NCBI GenBank assembly: GCA_022953095.1
Contig: JALJCR010000002.1
Coordinates: 496,001 to 560,000 of the forward strand
From: Qipengyuania sp. ABI-127-1
Lineage (GTDB): Bacteria > Pseudomonadota > Alphaproteobacteria > Sphingomonadales > Sphingomonadaceae
Direction: 5' to 3'
Length of the DNA: 64,000 nt
Position numbers and translations under genes: made by a program. The first letter of the stretch is position 1, and each line of letters opens with the position of its first letter. This document shows, piece by piece, positions 9,346 through 17,041 of this stretch. The notes under the pieces were generated by a model. The model did not search any database, was not told where the DNA came from, and worked only from the letters and a program-made list of their open reading frames with translations.

Positions 9346-9372
9346 AAGGGCGGTCCTGCGGGCCGCCCTTTT
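9346..9372. terminator. Intrinsic terminator between rpmE and the DksA/TraR gene
   Basis: A perfect stem AAGGGCGG / CCGCCCTT with a 9-base loop is followed by TTTT on the + strand and by A/T-rich sequence on the other, so it may terminate both convergent genes. Confidence 0.8.
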
Positions 9373-9386
9373 CGCGTTTTAGCGGG

Positions 9387-9704
9387 TTACTCGGCGCAAT
9401 CGATGCAACGCGTGGCGATGGGGCGGGCCTCCAGGCGCTTGCGCGCGATCTGTTTGCCGCACTGGCCACAGGTGCCGTAGGTGCCGTTTTCGATCCGTAA
9501 CAGGGCCATGCGGATTTGCGCGATTTCATGGCGCAGAACTTCATCGATACCCTCGAGTGCCTCGTCATCGGCAAGGTCGACGGCTTGCTCACTCGAATCC
9601 GCCTCGAGCGGATGGCGCAAGTCGTCTTCGATGACTTCGGCACGCTCCAGCAAATCCCCTAACCGGTTCTGCAAATTTTCGCGGATGTCGCTGTATTCGG
9701 TCAT
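9387..9704 (-). CDS. DksA/TraR-family zinc-finger protein
   Basis: Members of this family enter the RNA polymerase secondary channel and alter promoter kinetics, often with ppGpp. The 105-aa protein has an N-terminal acidic coiled-coil region (residues 1-70) and a C-terminal four-Cys zinc finger, CGQCGKQIARKR...ATRCIDC. It is shorter than DksA (about 150 aa), closer to the TraR/YbiI class. I chose MTEYSDIREN as start because a gggag ribosome site lies 8 bases upstream; an extension of 11 residues is possible. It converges on rpmE through the shared terminator. Confidence 0.85.
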   Translation of the reverse strand: MTEYSDIRENLQNRLGDLLERAEVIEDDLRHPLEADSSEQAVDLADDEALEGIDEVLRHEIAQIRMALLRIENGTYGTCGQCGKQIARKRLEARPIATRCIDCAE

Positions 9705-9773
9705 GAATGCACTCCCATTATCGTGTCTGGGGATCAAACTAACACGAAATACGGAAATGAAATTTGTCCTGCA

Positions 9774-10004
9774 TCAATTTTCATTCAGCTCGAAACGCAT
9801 GACTCCCACATAGCTATAGGCCCCGCCATTCGCCGGTTGGCTCTGTCCATCGAAAATGGGAATCTCGGGCAGGTCATAGATCGTCATGCCGTCGATACAG
9901 GCAAGGTTGAGGCCGTAACGATCGGGCTTTGATCGCACCTGATGAAGGCGATGGATGCAACATTTGCGGCAGAAGCGGTGCTTCGCCTTCGGCCATCTCA
10001 CCAC
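9774..10004 (-). pseudogene. C-terminal remnant of a GFA/CENP-V-type (formaldehyde-activating-like) protein
   Basis: The 76-codon frame encodes FCRKCCIHRLHQVRSKPDRY followed by GLNLACIDG and DLPEIPIFDGQSQPA, which matches the C-terminal half of glutathione-dependent formaldehyde-activating-enzyme (GFA) family proteins, including the second CxxC zinc ligand pair. The N-terminal half with the first CxC/CxxC pair, about 60 residues, is absent: the upstream sequence is the intact 3' end of the oxygenase gene, which overlaps by 7 bases. I read it as a truncated gene fragment. A small functional protein cannot be excluded. Confidence 0.6.
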
Positions 10005-10639
10005 CCCCAGGGCTTTTCACGGTACCATTTGGTAATCACGTATTTGAGCCCTTTGCGTACTTTCATTCCGTGATGGATCGTGTTCGGATTTTCGCTGAGA
10101 TCGGGGCGGCGATTGTTCCAGCAGACCAGCTTCCCGGCTTCGGGTTGAAAAGTCTTGCGAACCGCTTTGAAGCGGGTAGCGCCCCCGGCTTCAACCTCGT
10201 TCAGATAGATCATGAACGTCCAGGTGCGCTGGCCTGCAACCGAGCAGTATCGCGCCCAGTCGGCCCCGCCGGGGTTGAAGTAATCGCAATGCGGCTTGAA
10301 CTCCTGACCCACGTCATAGCGCTGTCCCTGTAGAGGCTCGCCATAGGCGGGATCGATTCCATTGAGATCGAACAGCAGCGCTTCGAGCGTTTCGACTGCC
10401 GGTTCGTCTCCATCCAGGTCGCATGTCTCGCTGGTGCGAAAGTAACGGTCGTCGCCGGCGTCGGCGAGGGTGGAGGGCCGCCGCCCCCGTTCAATGAGTC
10501 GAATCAGTTCGGCCCGCAGTTCCGGGGGCACGAAATCGCGCAATTGGAAAAGGTCGAGCTTGTCACTCGGCACACGCTGCAGGCCGTCGCGCTCGAGCAG
10601 TTTTTCGACGGAAGATTCGCCCGGTCCCTTCATGGCCAT
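9998..10639 (-). CDS. Prolyl 4-hydroxylase-like 2OG-Fe(II) oxygenase
   Basis: The protein belongs to the P4H-type Fe(II)/2-oxoglutarate dioxygenases, which hydroxylate peptide or small-molecule substrates. The double-stranded beta-helix ligands are visible: HCDYFNPG (HxD) in mid-protein and TIHHGMKV (distal His), followed by KYVITKWYREKPW, the usual C-terminal segment with the 2OG-binding Lys/Arg. Length is 213 aa from ATG 10639; the frame continues 27 codons further (to 10720) without obvious similarity. The substrate is unknown. The gene is divergent from the tRNA-His promoter region. Confidence 0.87.
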   Translation of the reverse strand: MAMKGPGESSVEKLLERDGLQRVPSDKLDLFQLRDFVPPELRAELIRLIERGRRPSTLADAGDDRYFRTSETCDLDGDEPAVETLEALLFDLNGIDPAYGEPLQGQRYDVGQEFKPHCDYFNPGGADWARYCSVAGQRTWTFMIYLNEVEAGGATRFKAVRKTFQPEAGKLVCWNNRRPDLSENPNTIHHGMKVRKGLKYVITKWYREKPWGW

Positions 10640-10765
10640 AAGGATAGCGCGGGCGACGGTGCGAACAACCGCGAAAGAAAATTGCGCGCATTTACGCCTT
10701 TGACGTTTTTCGCTTCCCAATCACCGCTCATTGTGCAACAGGCACGCGCCGTTACGCAGGGCGGC

Positions 10766-10793
10766 TTGACGCTGCCACACTCATGCGTATCAG
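10766..10793 (+). promoter_or_regulatory. Sigma-70-type promoter for tRNA-His
   Basis: TTGACG and TATCAG hexamers separated by 16 bases lie about 30 bases upstream of the tRNA 5' end. This is motif matching only. Confidence 0.5.
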
Positions 10794-10824
10794 GCCCCTT
10801 CCCGGACGGTTCCGGGGGCATGTG

Positions 10825-10901
10825 GCGATCGTAGCTCAGTTGGTTAGAGCGCCGGTTTGTGGTACCGGAGGTCGCGGGTTCGAACCCCGTCGATCGCCCC
10901 A
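10825..10901 (+). tRNA. tRNA-His (GTG anticodon)
   Basis: The cloverleaf folds fully: a 7-bp acceptor GCGATCG/CGATCGC, D arm GCTC...GAGC, anticodon stem CCGGT/ACCGG around TTGTGGT (anticodon GTG, decoding CAC/CAT), T loop TTCGAAC, and genome-encoded CCA. Base 10824 is G and discriminator 73 is C, giving the classical G-1:C73 identity pair recognised by HisRS, not the A73 variant found in some alphaproteobacteria. Confidence 0.97.
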
Positions 10902-10954
10902 TCTTTTCCCCTTGTCGCAGCCGTCCTTCACAGCTCTTTGGGGGCACGCAAGGC

Positions 10955-12019
10955 ATGACGGCTTTCTGGACCGAACCGGATTTCGATGACCATGAACTCG
11001 TACAGGTTGTACGGGATGCGAAGAGCGGTCTGACTGCCATTATTGCACTTCATTCGACTCACCTTGGCCCGGGCGCGGGCGGAACCCGTTTCTGGCACTA
11101 TGCGGAACCGGCCGATGCCATGCGCGATGCGCTGCGCCTGTCGCGTGGCATGAGTTATAAGAACGCGATGGCCGGACTGCCCATGGGCGGCGGTAAAGCG
11201 GTGATCCTGGCGGACAAGGACAAGACGAAGACGCCGGAAATGCTTGCGGCTTTCGCCGATGCGGTCGAGGCGCTGGGCGGCCAGTATGTCACTGCCGAGG
11301 ATGTGGGCATCTCGGAAGCCGATATGGCCGCCGTGGCCCAGCGCACCCAGCATGTTTCCGGCCTTCCTGTGGAAGGAGAGGATACGGCGGGCGGCGATCC
11401 AGGCCCGTTCACCGCCTTGGGCATCTTTCTCGGCATCAAGGCTGCCGTGCGGCACAAGCTGGGCAAGGATAGCGTCGAGGGTGTTCATGTCGCCTTGCAG
11501 GGCACCGGCAGCGTCGGTGGCGGCGTTGCGCGCCTGCTCGCCCGCGACGGCGCGAAGTTGACCCTGTCGGACATCCACCAGGACCGCGCCCAAGCGCTGG
11601 CCGCCGAACTGGGCGCCGCCACCGCTGCACCCGATGCGATCATGTCGGTGGCCTGCGACGTGTTCAGCCCGAACGCCTTGGGGGCGATTCTCGACGAAGA
11701 GGGTATCGCGCGGCTCGATTGCCAGATTGTGGCAGGCGGCGCGAACAACCAGTTGCGGCGTCCCGAACACGGCCCGATGCTTGCCGAGCGCGGTATCCTT
11801 TACGCGCCGGATTACGTCATCAATGCGGGGGGGATCATCTCGGTAACGCTCGAATATCTGTGCCGCCAGGACAAGGCGCCCTGCGATATCAACGAAGTGC
11901 GCAAGCGTATCGCGCTGATCCCCGGTCGGCTCGAACGGATATGGCAGGAAAGCGATCGCGGTGGCGGTTCGCCCGACCAGGTTGCCGACCGTATGGCCCA
12001 GGAACTGATCGGTCGCTGA
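10955..12019 (+). CDS. Glu/Leu/Phe/Val-type amino acid dehydrogenase
   Basis: This NAD-dependent oxidative deaminase family converts branched-chain or aromatic amino acids to 2-oxoacids plus ammonia. At 354 aa it matches leucine dehydrogenase length. The substrate/catalytic region LGPGAGGTRFWHY and GLPMGGGKAVIL (catalytic Lys) lies in the N-terminal half, and GTGSVGGGVARLL is the Rossmann NAD-binding loop. The ATG at 10955 lies 54 bases after tRNA-His with only a weak aagg site. Substrate specificity cannot be settled from sequence; leucine is most likely. It sits just ahead of the ccm operon with a 59-bp gap. Confidence 0.9.
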   Translation: MTAFWTEPDFDDHELVQVVRDAKSGLTAIIALHSTHLGPGAGGTRFWHYAEPADAMRDALRLSRGMSYKNAMAGLPMGGGKAVILADKDKTKTPEMLAAFADAVEALGGQYVTAEDVGISEADMAAVAQRTQHVSGLPVEGEDTAGGDPGPFTALGIFLGIKAAVRHKLGKDSVEGVHVALQGTGSVGGGVARLLARDGAKLTLSDIHQDRAQALAAELGAATAAPDAIMSVACDVFSPNALGAILDEEGIARLDCQIVAGGANNQLRRPEHGPMLAERGILYAPDYVINAGGIISVTLEYLCRQDKAPCDINEVRKRIALIPGRLERIWQESDRGGGSPDQVADRMAQELIGR

Positions 12020-12078
12020 ACTGCACTCTTGCTAGGCCGGATGAGCACTGCCAAAGCGGAGCTGAACGGTATATTTCG

Positions 12079-12801
12079 ATGCATGGCTTCGCCAATCCCA
12101 AGCGCTTCCTTTCGCTCGCAAACTGGTTGACCCCGCTGCTGCTGGTCGCCGGTCTGCTGGTGAGTACGGCTGCGCTCTACTGGGGATTGTTTCGCGTTCC
12201 CCCGGACCGGCTGATGGGCGAGACCGTGCGAATTCTCTTCCTCCACGTTCCCACAGCGTGGCTGGGGATGGGTGGGTGGACCGCCATTGCTGTGTCCAGC
12301 CTCGTATTTCTGGTCTGGCGTCATCCCCTGGCCGCGCTGGCCGCACGCGCCGCAGCGGTGCCGGGCCTCGTCTTCACGCTGATCTGCCTTGCCAGTGGTT
12401 CTATCTGGGGACGGCCGACCTGGGGCACCTGGTGGGTGTGGGACGGGCGGTTGACCAGCATGCTGGTGCTCGCCTTCCTTTACCTTGCCTATATGGCGCT
12501 CGCCCAGGCGGCTGAGCGCGAGGGCGTATCTCCGCGTATCCCCGCGATTTTCGGACTGCTTGGCGCGATCAACATCCCGATTATCAATCGCAGCGTGGTA
12601 TGGTGGAATTCGCTCCACCAACCGCCCAGCATCACCATGGGCAAGAGCGCCATCGATGGCGAGTTTCTGGTGCCGTTGCTGGTCGCGGTGACCGGCTTCT
12701 CGCTGCTGTTCGGCGGTGTGGTGCTGGCCCGCATGCGCGCGCTGCTCGCCGATATTCAGGCGGAGGCGCGCCTGCGCCGCAAGGCGATGGAGGCTGCGTG
12801 A
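12079..12801 (+). CDS. ccmC: Heme exporter/handling protein CcmC
   Basis: CcmC delivers heme to CcmE at the periplasmic face of the inner membrane during cytochrome c maturation (system I). The 240-aa protein has six membrane helices, the WGTWWVWDGRLTS tryptophan-rich heme motif in a periplasmic loop, and a His in the VVWWNSLHQPPS segment. It opens a run of seven overlapping ccm genes. The upstream ribosome site is poor. ccmA and ccmB, the ABC transporter that releases holo-CcmE, are not in this window. Confidence 0.95.
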   Translation: MHGFANPKRFLSLANWLTPLLLVAGLLVSTAALYWGLFRVPPDRLMGETVRILFLHVPTAWLGMGGWTAIAVSSLVFLVWRHPLAALAARAAAVPGLVFTLICLASGSIWGRPTWGTWWVWDGRLTSMLVLAFLYLAYMALAQAAEREGVSPRIPAIFGLLGAINIPIINRSVVWWNSLHQPPSITMGKSAIDGEFLVPLLVAVTGFSLLFGGVVLARMRALLADIQAEARLRRKAMEAA

Positions 12802-12941
12802 TGCGCGAGGCGCTCGACCAGTGGGATTTCGTGATCGCGGCCTACGCGGTTGGCGTGGTGGGCACACTCGCCATGATCGCCTGGGCGTGGATCGACATGA
12901 AGCGCGCGGAGAAACGCCGCGAAGAGAGCAGGCGAAAATGA
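12801..12941 (+). CDS. ccmD: Heme exporter protein CcmD
   Basis: CcmD is a small single-span membrane protein that helps release heme-loaded CcmE from CcmABC. The 46-aa product has one hydrophobic helix (FVIAAYAVGVVGTLAMIAWA) followed by a highly basic Arg/Lys tail (KRAEKRREESRRK), as expected for the family. Its ATG overlaps the ccmC stop by one base and its end overlaps ccmE by four. Confidence 0.9.
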   Translation: MREALDQWDFVIAAYAVGVVGTLAMIAWAWIDMKRAEKRREESRRK

Positions 12942-13408
12942 GCGCATTAAAACCCAAGCATCAGCGTCTCGTGCTGGTCGTCCTTGCGCTCGTCGCGCTG
13001 GTCGGGGCGGGACTTCTGGCGGCCTATGCGCTGCGCAGCCAGGCGAGCTATTTTTACCTCCCTGAGCAGATGCTGGCCGACCCGCCCGAAGTGGGGCAGG
13101 CGGTGCGGCTTGGCGGAATGGTGGAAGAGGGGTCTCTTCAAACCGCAGATGACGGGATCACATTGACCTTTGCCGTGACCGGCAATGATGGTTCGCGCGT
13201 GCCGGTCCGCTTCAGCGGGATCGCGCCCGACCTGTTCGTCGAAGGTTCGGGCGTAGTGGCCGAGGGGCGCCTGGGCGCCGATGGCACCTTTGTCGCGGAC
13301 AATCTCCTCGCCAAGCATGACGAGAATTACGTCCCGCGCGAATTGCAGGAAATGGAACAGCATCAGGCGGCCAAAATGGCCGAGGAAACTACCGTAGGCC
13401 TCGAATGA
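12938..13408 (+). CDS. ccmE: Cytochrome c-type biogenesis heme chaperone CcmE
   Basis: CcmE covalently carries heme through a conserved His before handing it to CcmF/H. The 156-aa protein has an N-terminal membrane anchor (about residues 10-31), an OB-fold beta-barrel domain (VRLGGMVEEGSL...VRFSGIAPDLF), and the heme-attaching His in AKHDENYVPRE. It uses an ATGA overlap with ccmD and with ccmF, so translation is probably coupled. Confidence 0.96.
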   Translation: MSALKPKHQRLVLVVLALVALVGAGLLAAYALRSQASYFYLPEQMLADPPEVGQAVRLGGMVEEGSLQTADDGITLTFAVTGNDGSRVPVRFSGIAPDLFVEGSGVVAEGRLGADGTFVADNLLAKHDENYVPRELQEMEQHQAAKMAEETTVGLE

Positions 13409-15360
13409 TCGCCGAACTTGGCCTGGCCGCCCTATGGCTCGCCGCCGCGCTTGCCGCGTTGCAGATGATCGCCGGCTTCATGGCGGTGCGCGATGACGGC
13501 AAGGGTGAACTGGCCGGACTGATCCGCCCTGCGGCCATCATACAGGGCGTGCTGGTGACTCTATCGTTCGCCATGCTCGTCTGGCTGTTCGCGATCACCG
13601 ATTTGTCGGTGAAGCTGGTTGCATCGAATTCGCACTCGATGAAGCCGTTGATCTTCAAGCTGTCGGGCAGTTTCGGCAACCATGAGGGCTCCATGCTGCT
13701 GTGGGTCATGGTCATGGGCTTGGCAGGCGCGCTGATCGCGCTGGTCGAGCGACGCCTCCCCGAGCGCACCATGAACGCCACGCTCGCTGCGCAAGGGGTG
13801 GTTGCGCTTGGCTTCTACGCCTTCTTGTTGCTCAGCTCGAACCCGTTCGAGCGCATGCCGAACCCGCCAGCGGAAGGAATGGGGCTGAATCCCCTGTTGC
13901 AGGATATCGGTCTCGTCTTCCACCCGCCAACGCTCTATCTGGGCTATGTCGGCCTGTCGGTTGCCTTCAGCTTTGCGGTCGGCGCGCTGCTGACGCGGCA
14001 GGTGACGCCCGATTTCGCGCGCGCCATGCGGCCCTGGGTGCTGGGCGCGTGGGTCCTGCTGACGATCGGCATCACAGCGGGCAGTTACTGGGCCTATTAC
14101 GAGCTGGGCTGGGGTGGCTGGTGGTTCTGGGACCCGGTGGAAAACGCCTCGCTCATGCCATGGCTCGCCGCGACGGCGCTGCTCCATTCGGCCAGCGTCC
14201 TTGCCAGCCGCGATGCGCTGCGGACCTGGACCATCATGCTCGGCGTGGTCGCCTTTTCGATGAGCATGGTCGGCACCTTTCTCGTTCGGTCGGGCATTCT
14301 CACCAGCGTCCACGCCTTCGCTGTCGATCCGGAGCGCGGAACGTTTATCCTCGTGCTGCTCGGCATTTTCATAGGCGGCGCGCTGCTTCTGTTCGCGATG
14401 CGCGCAAATACGATCAACGAGGGGCAGCGCTTCGCGCTTGCCAGCCGCGAAGGGGCGTTGGTTTTCAACAATGTGATGCTGAGCGCGATCCTCGCGATCG
14501 TGCTCCTCGGCACGCTCTATCCGCTGCTGACCGAGGCCTTCGATGTGCGTGTTTCGGTCGGGCCGCCCTATTTTAACCCGGTTGGGGCCATTTTCACTAT
14601 CCCCATGCTGGCGGTGATGGCGGTCGGGCCACTGCTGCGCTGGCGGCAGGACCGGGTGGACCGGATCGGCAAGGAGATTGCACTTTTCGCGGCGCTGGTG
14701 CTGGCCGCGCTGATTCTGTTCAGCCTGTTGGCGGAAATTGCCCTGCTCCCACTGCTCGGGCTGGCGCTCGGCCTTGGCCTCGCAGTTGCGAGCCTGCTGC
14801 CGCTGCGCGGGCGCAAACTCTCACGTACACCACTCGCGACATGGGGCATGGTCGTTGCCCATTTCGGCATCGCTGTCGCCCTGATCGGCATGGCGAGCGA
14901 AAGCGCTTTCACCGAAGAACGGCTCGCGGCGGTGGCGGAGGGAGGAAGCGCCAGTGTAGGGCCGTGGACAGTGGTGTTGCAAGGCGTGGAACCCGTCGCC
15001 GGCCCCAACTGGACCGCGATCGAGGGTCGTCTCGCGGCAAGCTATAATGGCGGGGAGGCCAGGGTTCTCACCCCGCAGGCCCGCAATTTCTGGGCTCCGC
15101 CGCAACAGACGACCGAAAGCGCGCTGGTCACACGCTGGAACGGCCAGCTCTATGCCGTGGTCGGCGATCGCGCGGCCGACGGCCGGTGGCAGTTGCGCCT
15201 ATGGTGGAAGCCCTTCGTCACGCTGATCTGGTATGGCGGACTACTTGTCGCGCTCGGCGGCGTCCTGGCGTTGATCGGCCGGTTGTTGAGCGACCTGCGC
15301 CATCGCCGCCTGGCAGCGCGTATCGCCGAACGGCGCGCCGATCGGGAGGCTGTAGCATGA
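13405..15360 (+). CDS. ccmF: Cytochrome c heme lyase subunit CcmF
   Basis: CcmF, with CcmH/I, attaches heme to apocytochrome CxxCH motifs. The 651-aa polytopic protein has the WWD domain (WGGWWFWDPVENASLMPWL, about residues 232-250) that binds heme at the periplasmic surface, plus the conserved HPPTLYLGYVG and the FLVRSGILTSVHAFA segment. Length and motif order are typical. It overlaps ccmE and ccmG by four bases each. Confidence 0.97.
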   Translation: MIAELGLAALWLAAALAALQMIAGFMAVRDDGKGELAGLIRPAAIIQGVLVTLSFAMLVWLFAITDLSVKLVASNSHSMKPLIFKLSGSFGNHEGSMLLWVMVMGLAGALIALVERRLPERTMNATLAAQGVVALGFYAFLLLSSNPFERMPNPPAEGMGLNPLLQDIGLVFHPPTLYLGYVGLSVAFSFAVGALLTRQVTPDFARAMRPWVLGAWVLLTIGITAGSYWAYYELGWGGWWFWDPVENASLMPWLAATALLHSASVLASRDALRTWTIMLGVVAFSMSMVGTFLVRSGILTSVHAFAVDPERGTFILVLLGIFIGGALLLFAMRANTINEGQRFALASREGALVFNNVMLSAILAIVLLGTLYPLLTEAFDVRVSVGPPYFNPVGAIFTIPMLAVMAVGPLLRWRQDRVDRIGKEIALFAALVLAALILFSLLAEIALLPLLGLALGLGLAVASLLPLRGRKLSRTPLATWGMVVAHFGIAVALIGMASESAFTEERLAAVAEGGSASVGPWTVVLQGVEPVAGPNWTAIEGRLAASYNGGEARVLTPQARNFWAPPQQTTESALVTRWNGQLYAVVGDRAADGRWQLRLWWKPFVTLIWYGGLLVALGGVLALIGRLLSDLRHRRLAARIAERRADREAVA

Positions 15361-15881
15361 GCTGGCGCTTGTGGGTCCCGCTATTCGCGTTCGCGCTGTT
15401 CGTCGGCCTTGCCGCTTATCAGCTCACTCAGCCGAAAGACGACTTCGTCGAAAGCCGTATGGTCGGCGAAGCGTTGCCCTATTTCGATCTTCCGCCGGCG
15501 ATGGAGGGTGTCGAGGGCGTCTCGAACGCGACCTTCGCCGATGGCAAGCCGCGCCTGCTCAATATTTGGGCGAGCTGGTGCCTGCCCTGCATCGCCGAGG
15601 CGCCACATCTCGAAAGCCTGCAAGAACAGGGGGCGGAAATCGTCGGTGTCGCGATCCGCGATCGGCCCGAGGATATCGCGCGTTTCCTCGCCCGGCATGG
15701 CAATCCCTACAGCCGGATCGGGCGTGACGATCTATCCGAAGTCCAGCTTGCCATCGGTTCGTCCGGCGTGCCCGAAACCTTCGTGATCGATGGCCAGGGC
15801 GTGATCCGCTATCAGCATATCGGCGACATTCGTGCCGACGATGTGCCGGTGTTGCTCGCCGAACTGGAGAAAGTGCGATGA
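15357..15881 (+). CDS. ccmG: Thiol:disulfide interchange protein CcmG/DsbE
   Basis: CcmG is a membrane-tethered periplasmic thioredoxin that keeps apocytochrome cysteines reduced. The 174-aa protein has an N-terminal anchor (residues 5-22), then a thioredoxin fold with the active site WASWCLPCIAEAP and the cis-Pro region SGVPETFVID. It sits between ccmF and ccmH with ATGA overlaps. Confidence 0.95.
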   Translation: MSWRLWVPLFAFALFVGLAAYQLTQPKDDFVESRMVGEALPYFDLPPAMEGVEGVSNATFADGKPRLLNIWASWCLPCIAEAPHLESLQEQGAEIVGVAIRDRPEDIARFLARHGNPYSRIGRDDLSEVQLAIGSSGVPETFVIDGQGVIRYQHIGDIRADDVPVLLAELEKVR

Positions 15882-16285
15882 TCCGCGCACTCGTTTCGTC
15901 AATCGTTCTGGCTCTGGCGATCCCGCTCGCCGCGCAGCAATCCATGCCGCCCGCGCCCTATGCGTACCGTCAGCTCGACGATCCGGCACAGGAGGCGGCG
16001 GCGCAGGAACTGATGGAAACGCTGCGCTGCCTCACATGCCAATCGCAATCGATTGCCGATAGCGATGCGCCGATGGCGGGGGACATGCGCCACCAGGTCC
16101 GCATCCGTATCGCCGCAGGCGAAAGCCCTGGCGAAATTCGCAGTTGGCTGATGCAGCGCTATGGCGACTATGTCAGCTACAAGCCCGAAGTCAGTTCGAC
16201 CACCTGGCCGCTCTTCGCCATCCCGCTGCTGCTCGTGCTTGTCGTGGGCGCTGTCCTGCTCGGTCGGTTCCGGAGGCGGGCGTGA
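15878..16285 (+). CDS. ccmH: Cytochrome c-type biogenesis protein CcmH (CycL)
   Basis: CcmH works with CcmG in apocytochrome thiol reduction. The 135-aa precursor has a signal peptide (ending LAAQQ), the redox motif LRCLTCQSQSIADS with its two cysteines, a three-helix periplasmic domain, and a C-terminal membrane helix (LFAIPLLLVLVVGAVLLG). It is the short form, with the TPR part encoded separately as the next gene, unlike the fused E. coli CcmH. Confidence 0.94.
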   Translation: MIRALVSSIVLALAIPLAAQQSMPPAPYAYRQLDDPAQEAAAQELMETLRCLTCQSQSIADSDAPMAGDMRHQVRIRIAAGESPGEIRSWLMQRYGDYVSYKPEVSSTTWPLFAIPLLLVLVVGAVLLGRFRRRA

Positions 16286-16935
16286 ACTGGCTCCCGATCC
16301 TCGTCCTCGCGCTTCTGGCCTTCGTACTGGCGATCTATGCGCTTAAACTGCCCCGCAGCCTGTGGATGCTGTTCGGTTCGACATTGCTCTTCGGGCTTGC
16401 GGGCTACGCCACCCAGGGCAATCCCGGCCAGGCATCCGCTCCCGCCGGGGCCGCACTGACGGCGGCGCCGGAAACTGGTGAACTGCTCGTCGAGGCCCGC
16501 CGCGAATTCTATGGAGGAGGTCGTGCGCCCTCCCGTTTCGTCGTGACCGCCGACGCGTTCACGCGCCGCGGCCAGCATGCCCAGGCGGCGAATTTCCTGC
16601 GCAATGCCGTGGCTGAGAATCCCGGGGATGGCGAAGCATGGGTCGCGCTGGGCAATGCCCTGGTGGAACATGCCGACGGACGGCTGACCGCCGCAGCTCT
16701 TTACGCCTTTTCACGGGCCGAGCAGGTGGCACCGAACAATCCGGCGCCAACATATTTCCTCGGCCTTTCCTATTTGCGAGCGGGAGAGCCGGGCAAAACG
16801 CTTTCCCTGTGGCGCGAATTGCTCGAATCCGCTCCCGCCGATGCGCAATGGCGTCTTCCGCTTGCCGCGCGACTCGCGCGTCTTGAAGGCCTTTTGGGTA
16901 TTTCGCCTCGCGAGGAGCCGAAAGAACAGGAGTAA
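16282..16935 (+). CDS. CcmI/CycH-like TPR protein of cytochrome c maturation
   Basis: CcmI chaperones apocytochrome c to the CcmFH complex through TPR repeats. The 217-aa protein has two N-terminal membrane helices (residues 3-20 and 27-45) and TPR-like repeats over about residues 85-175 (QAANFLRNAVAENPGDGEAW, then AALYAFSRAEQVAPNNPAP and YLRAGEPGKTLSLWRELLES). GTG start at 16282 overlaps the ccmH stop (GTGA). It is shorter than CcmI of Rhodobacter. Position makes the role near certain; sequence similarity alone is only TPR. Confidence 0.85.
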   Translation: MNWLPILVLALLAFVLAIYALKLPRSLWMLFGSTLLFGLAGYATQGNPGQASAPAGAALTAAPETGELLVEARREFYGGGRAPSRFVVTADAFTRRGQHAQAANFLRNAVAENPGDGEAWVALGNALVEHADGRLTAAALYAFSRAEQVAPNNPAPTYFLGLSYLRAGEPGKTLSLWRELLESAPADAQWRLPLAARLARLEGLLGISPREEPKEQE

Positions 16936-17041
16936 AATCAGCGGCTTGCGCGATATGTTGCGAGCGCAAACCTAGGCTGCTAACGCCCGCGCCTTCGCCC
17001 TAATGGCTGAGTGACACGATGCTGTCGGAACCCAATCTTTC

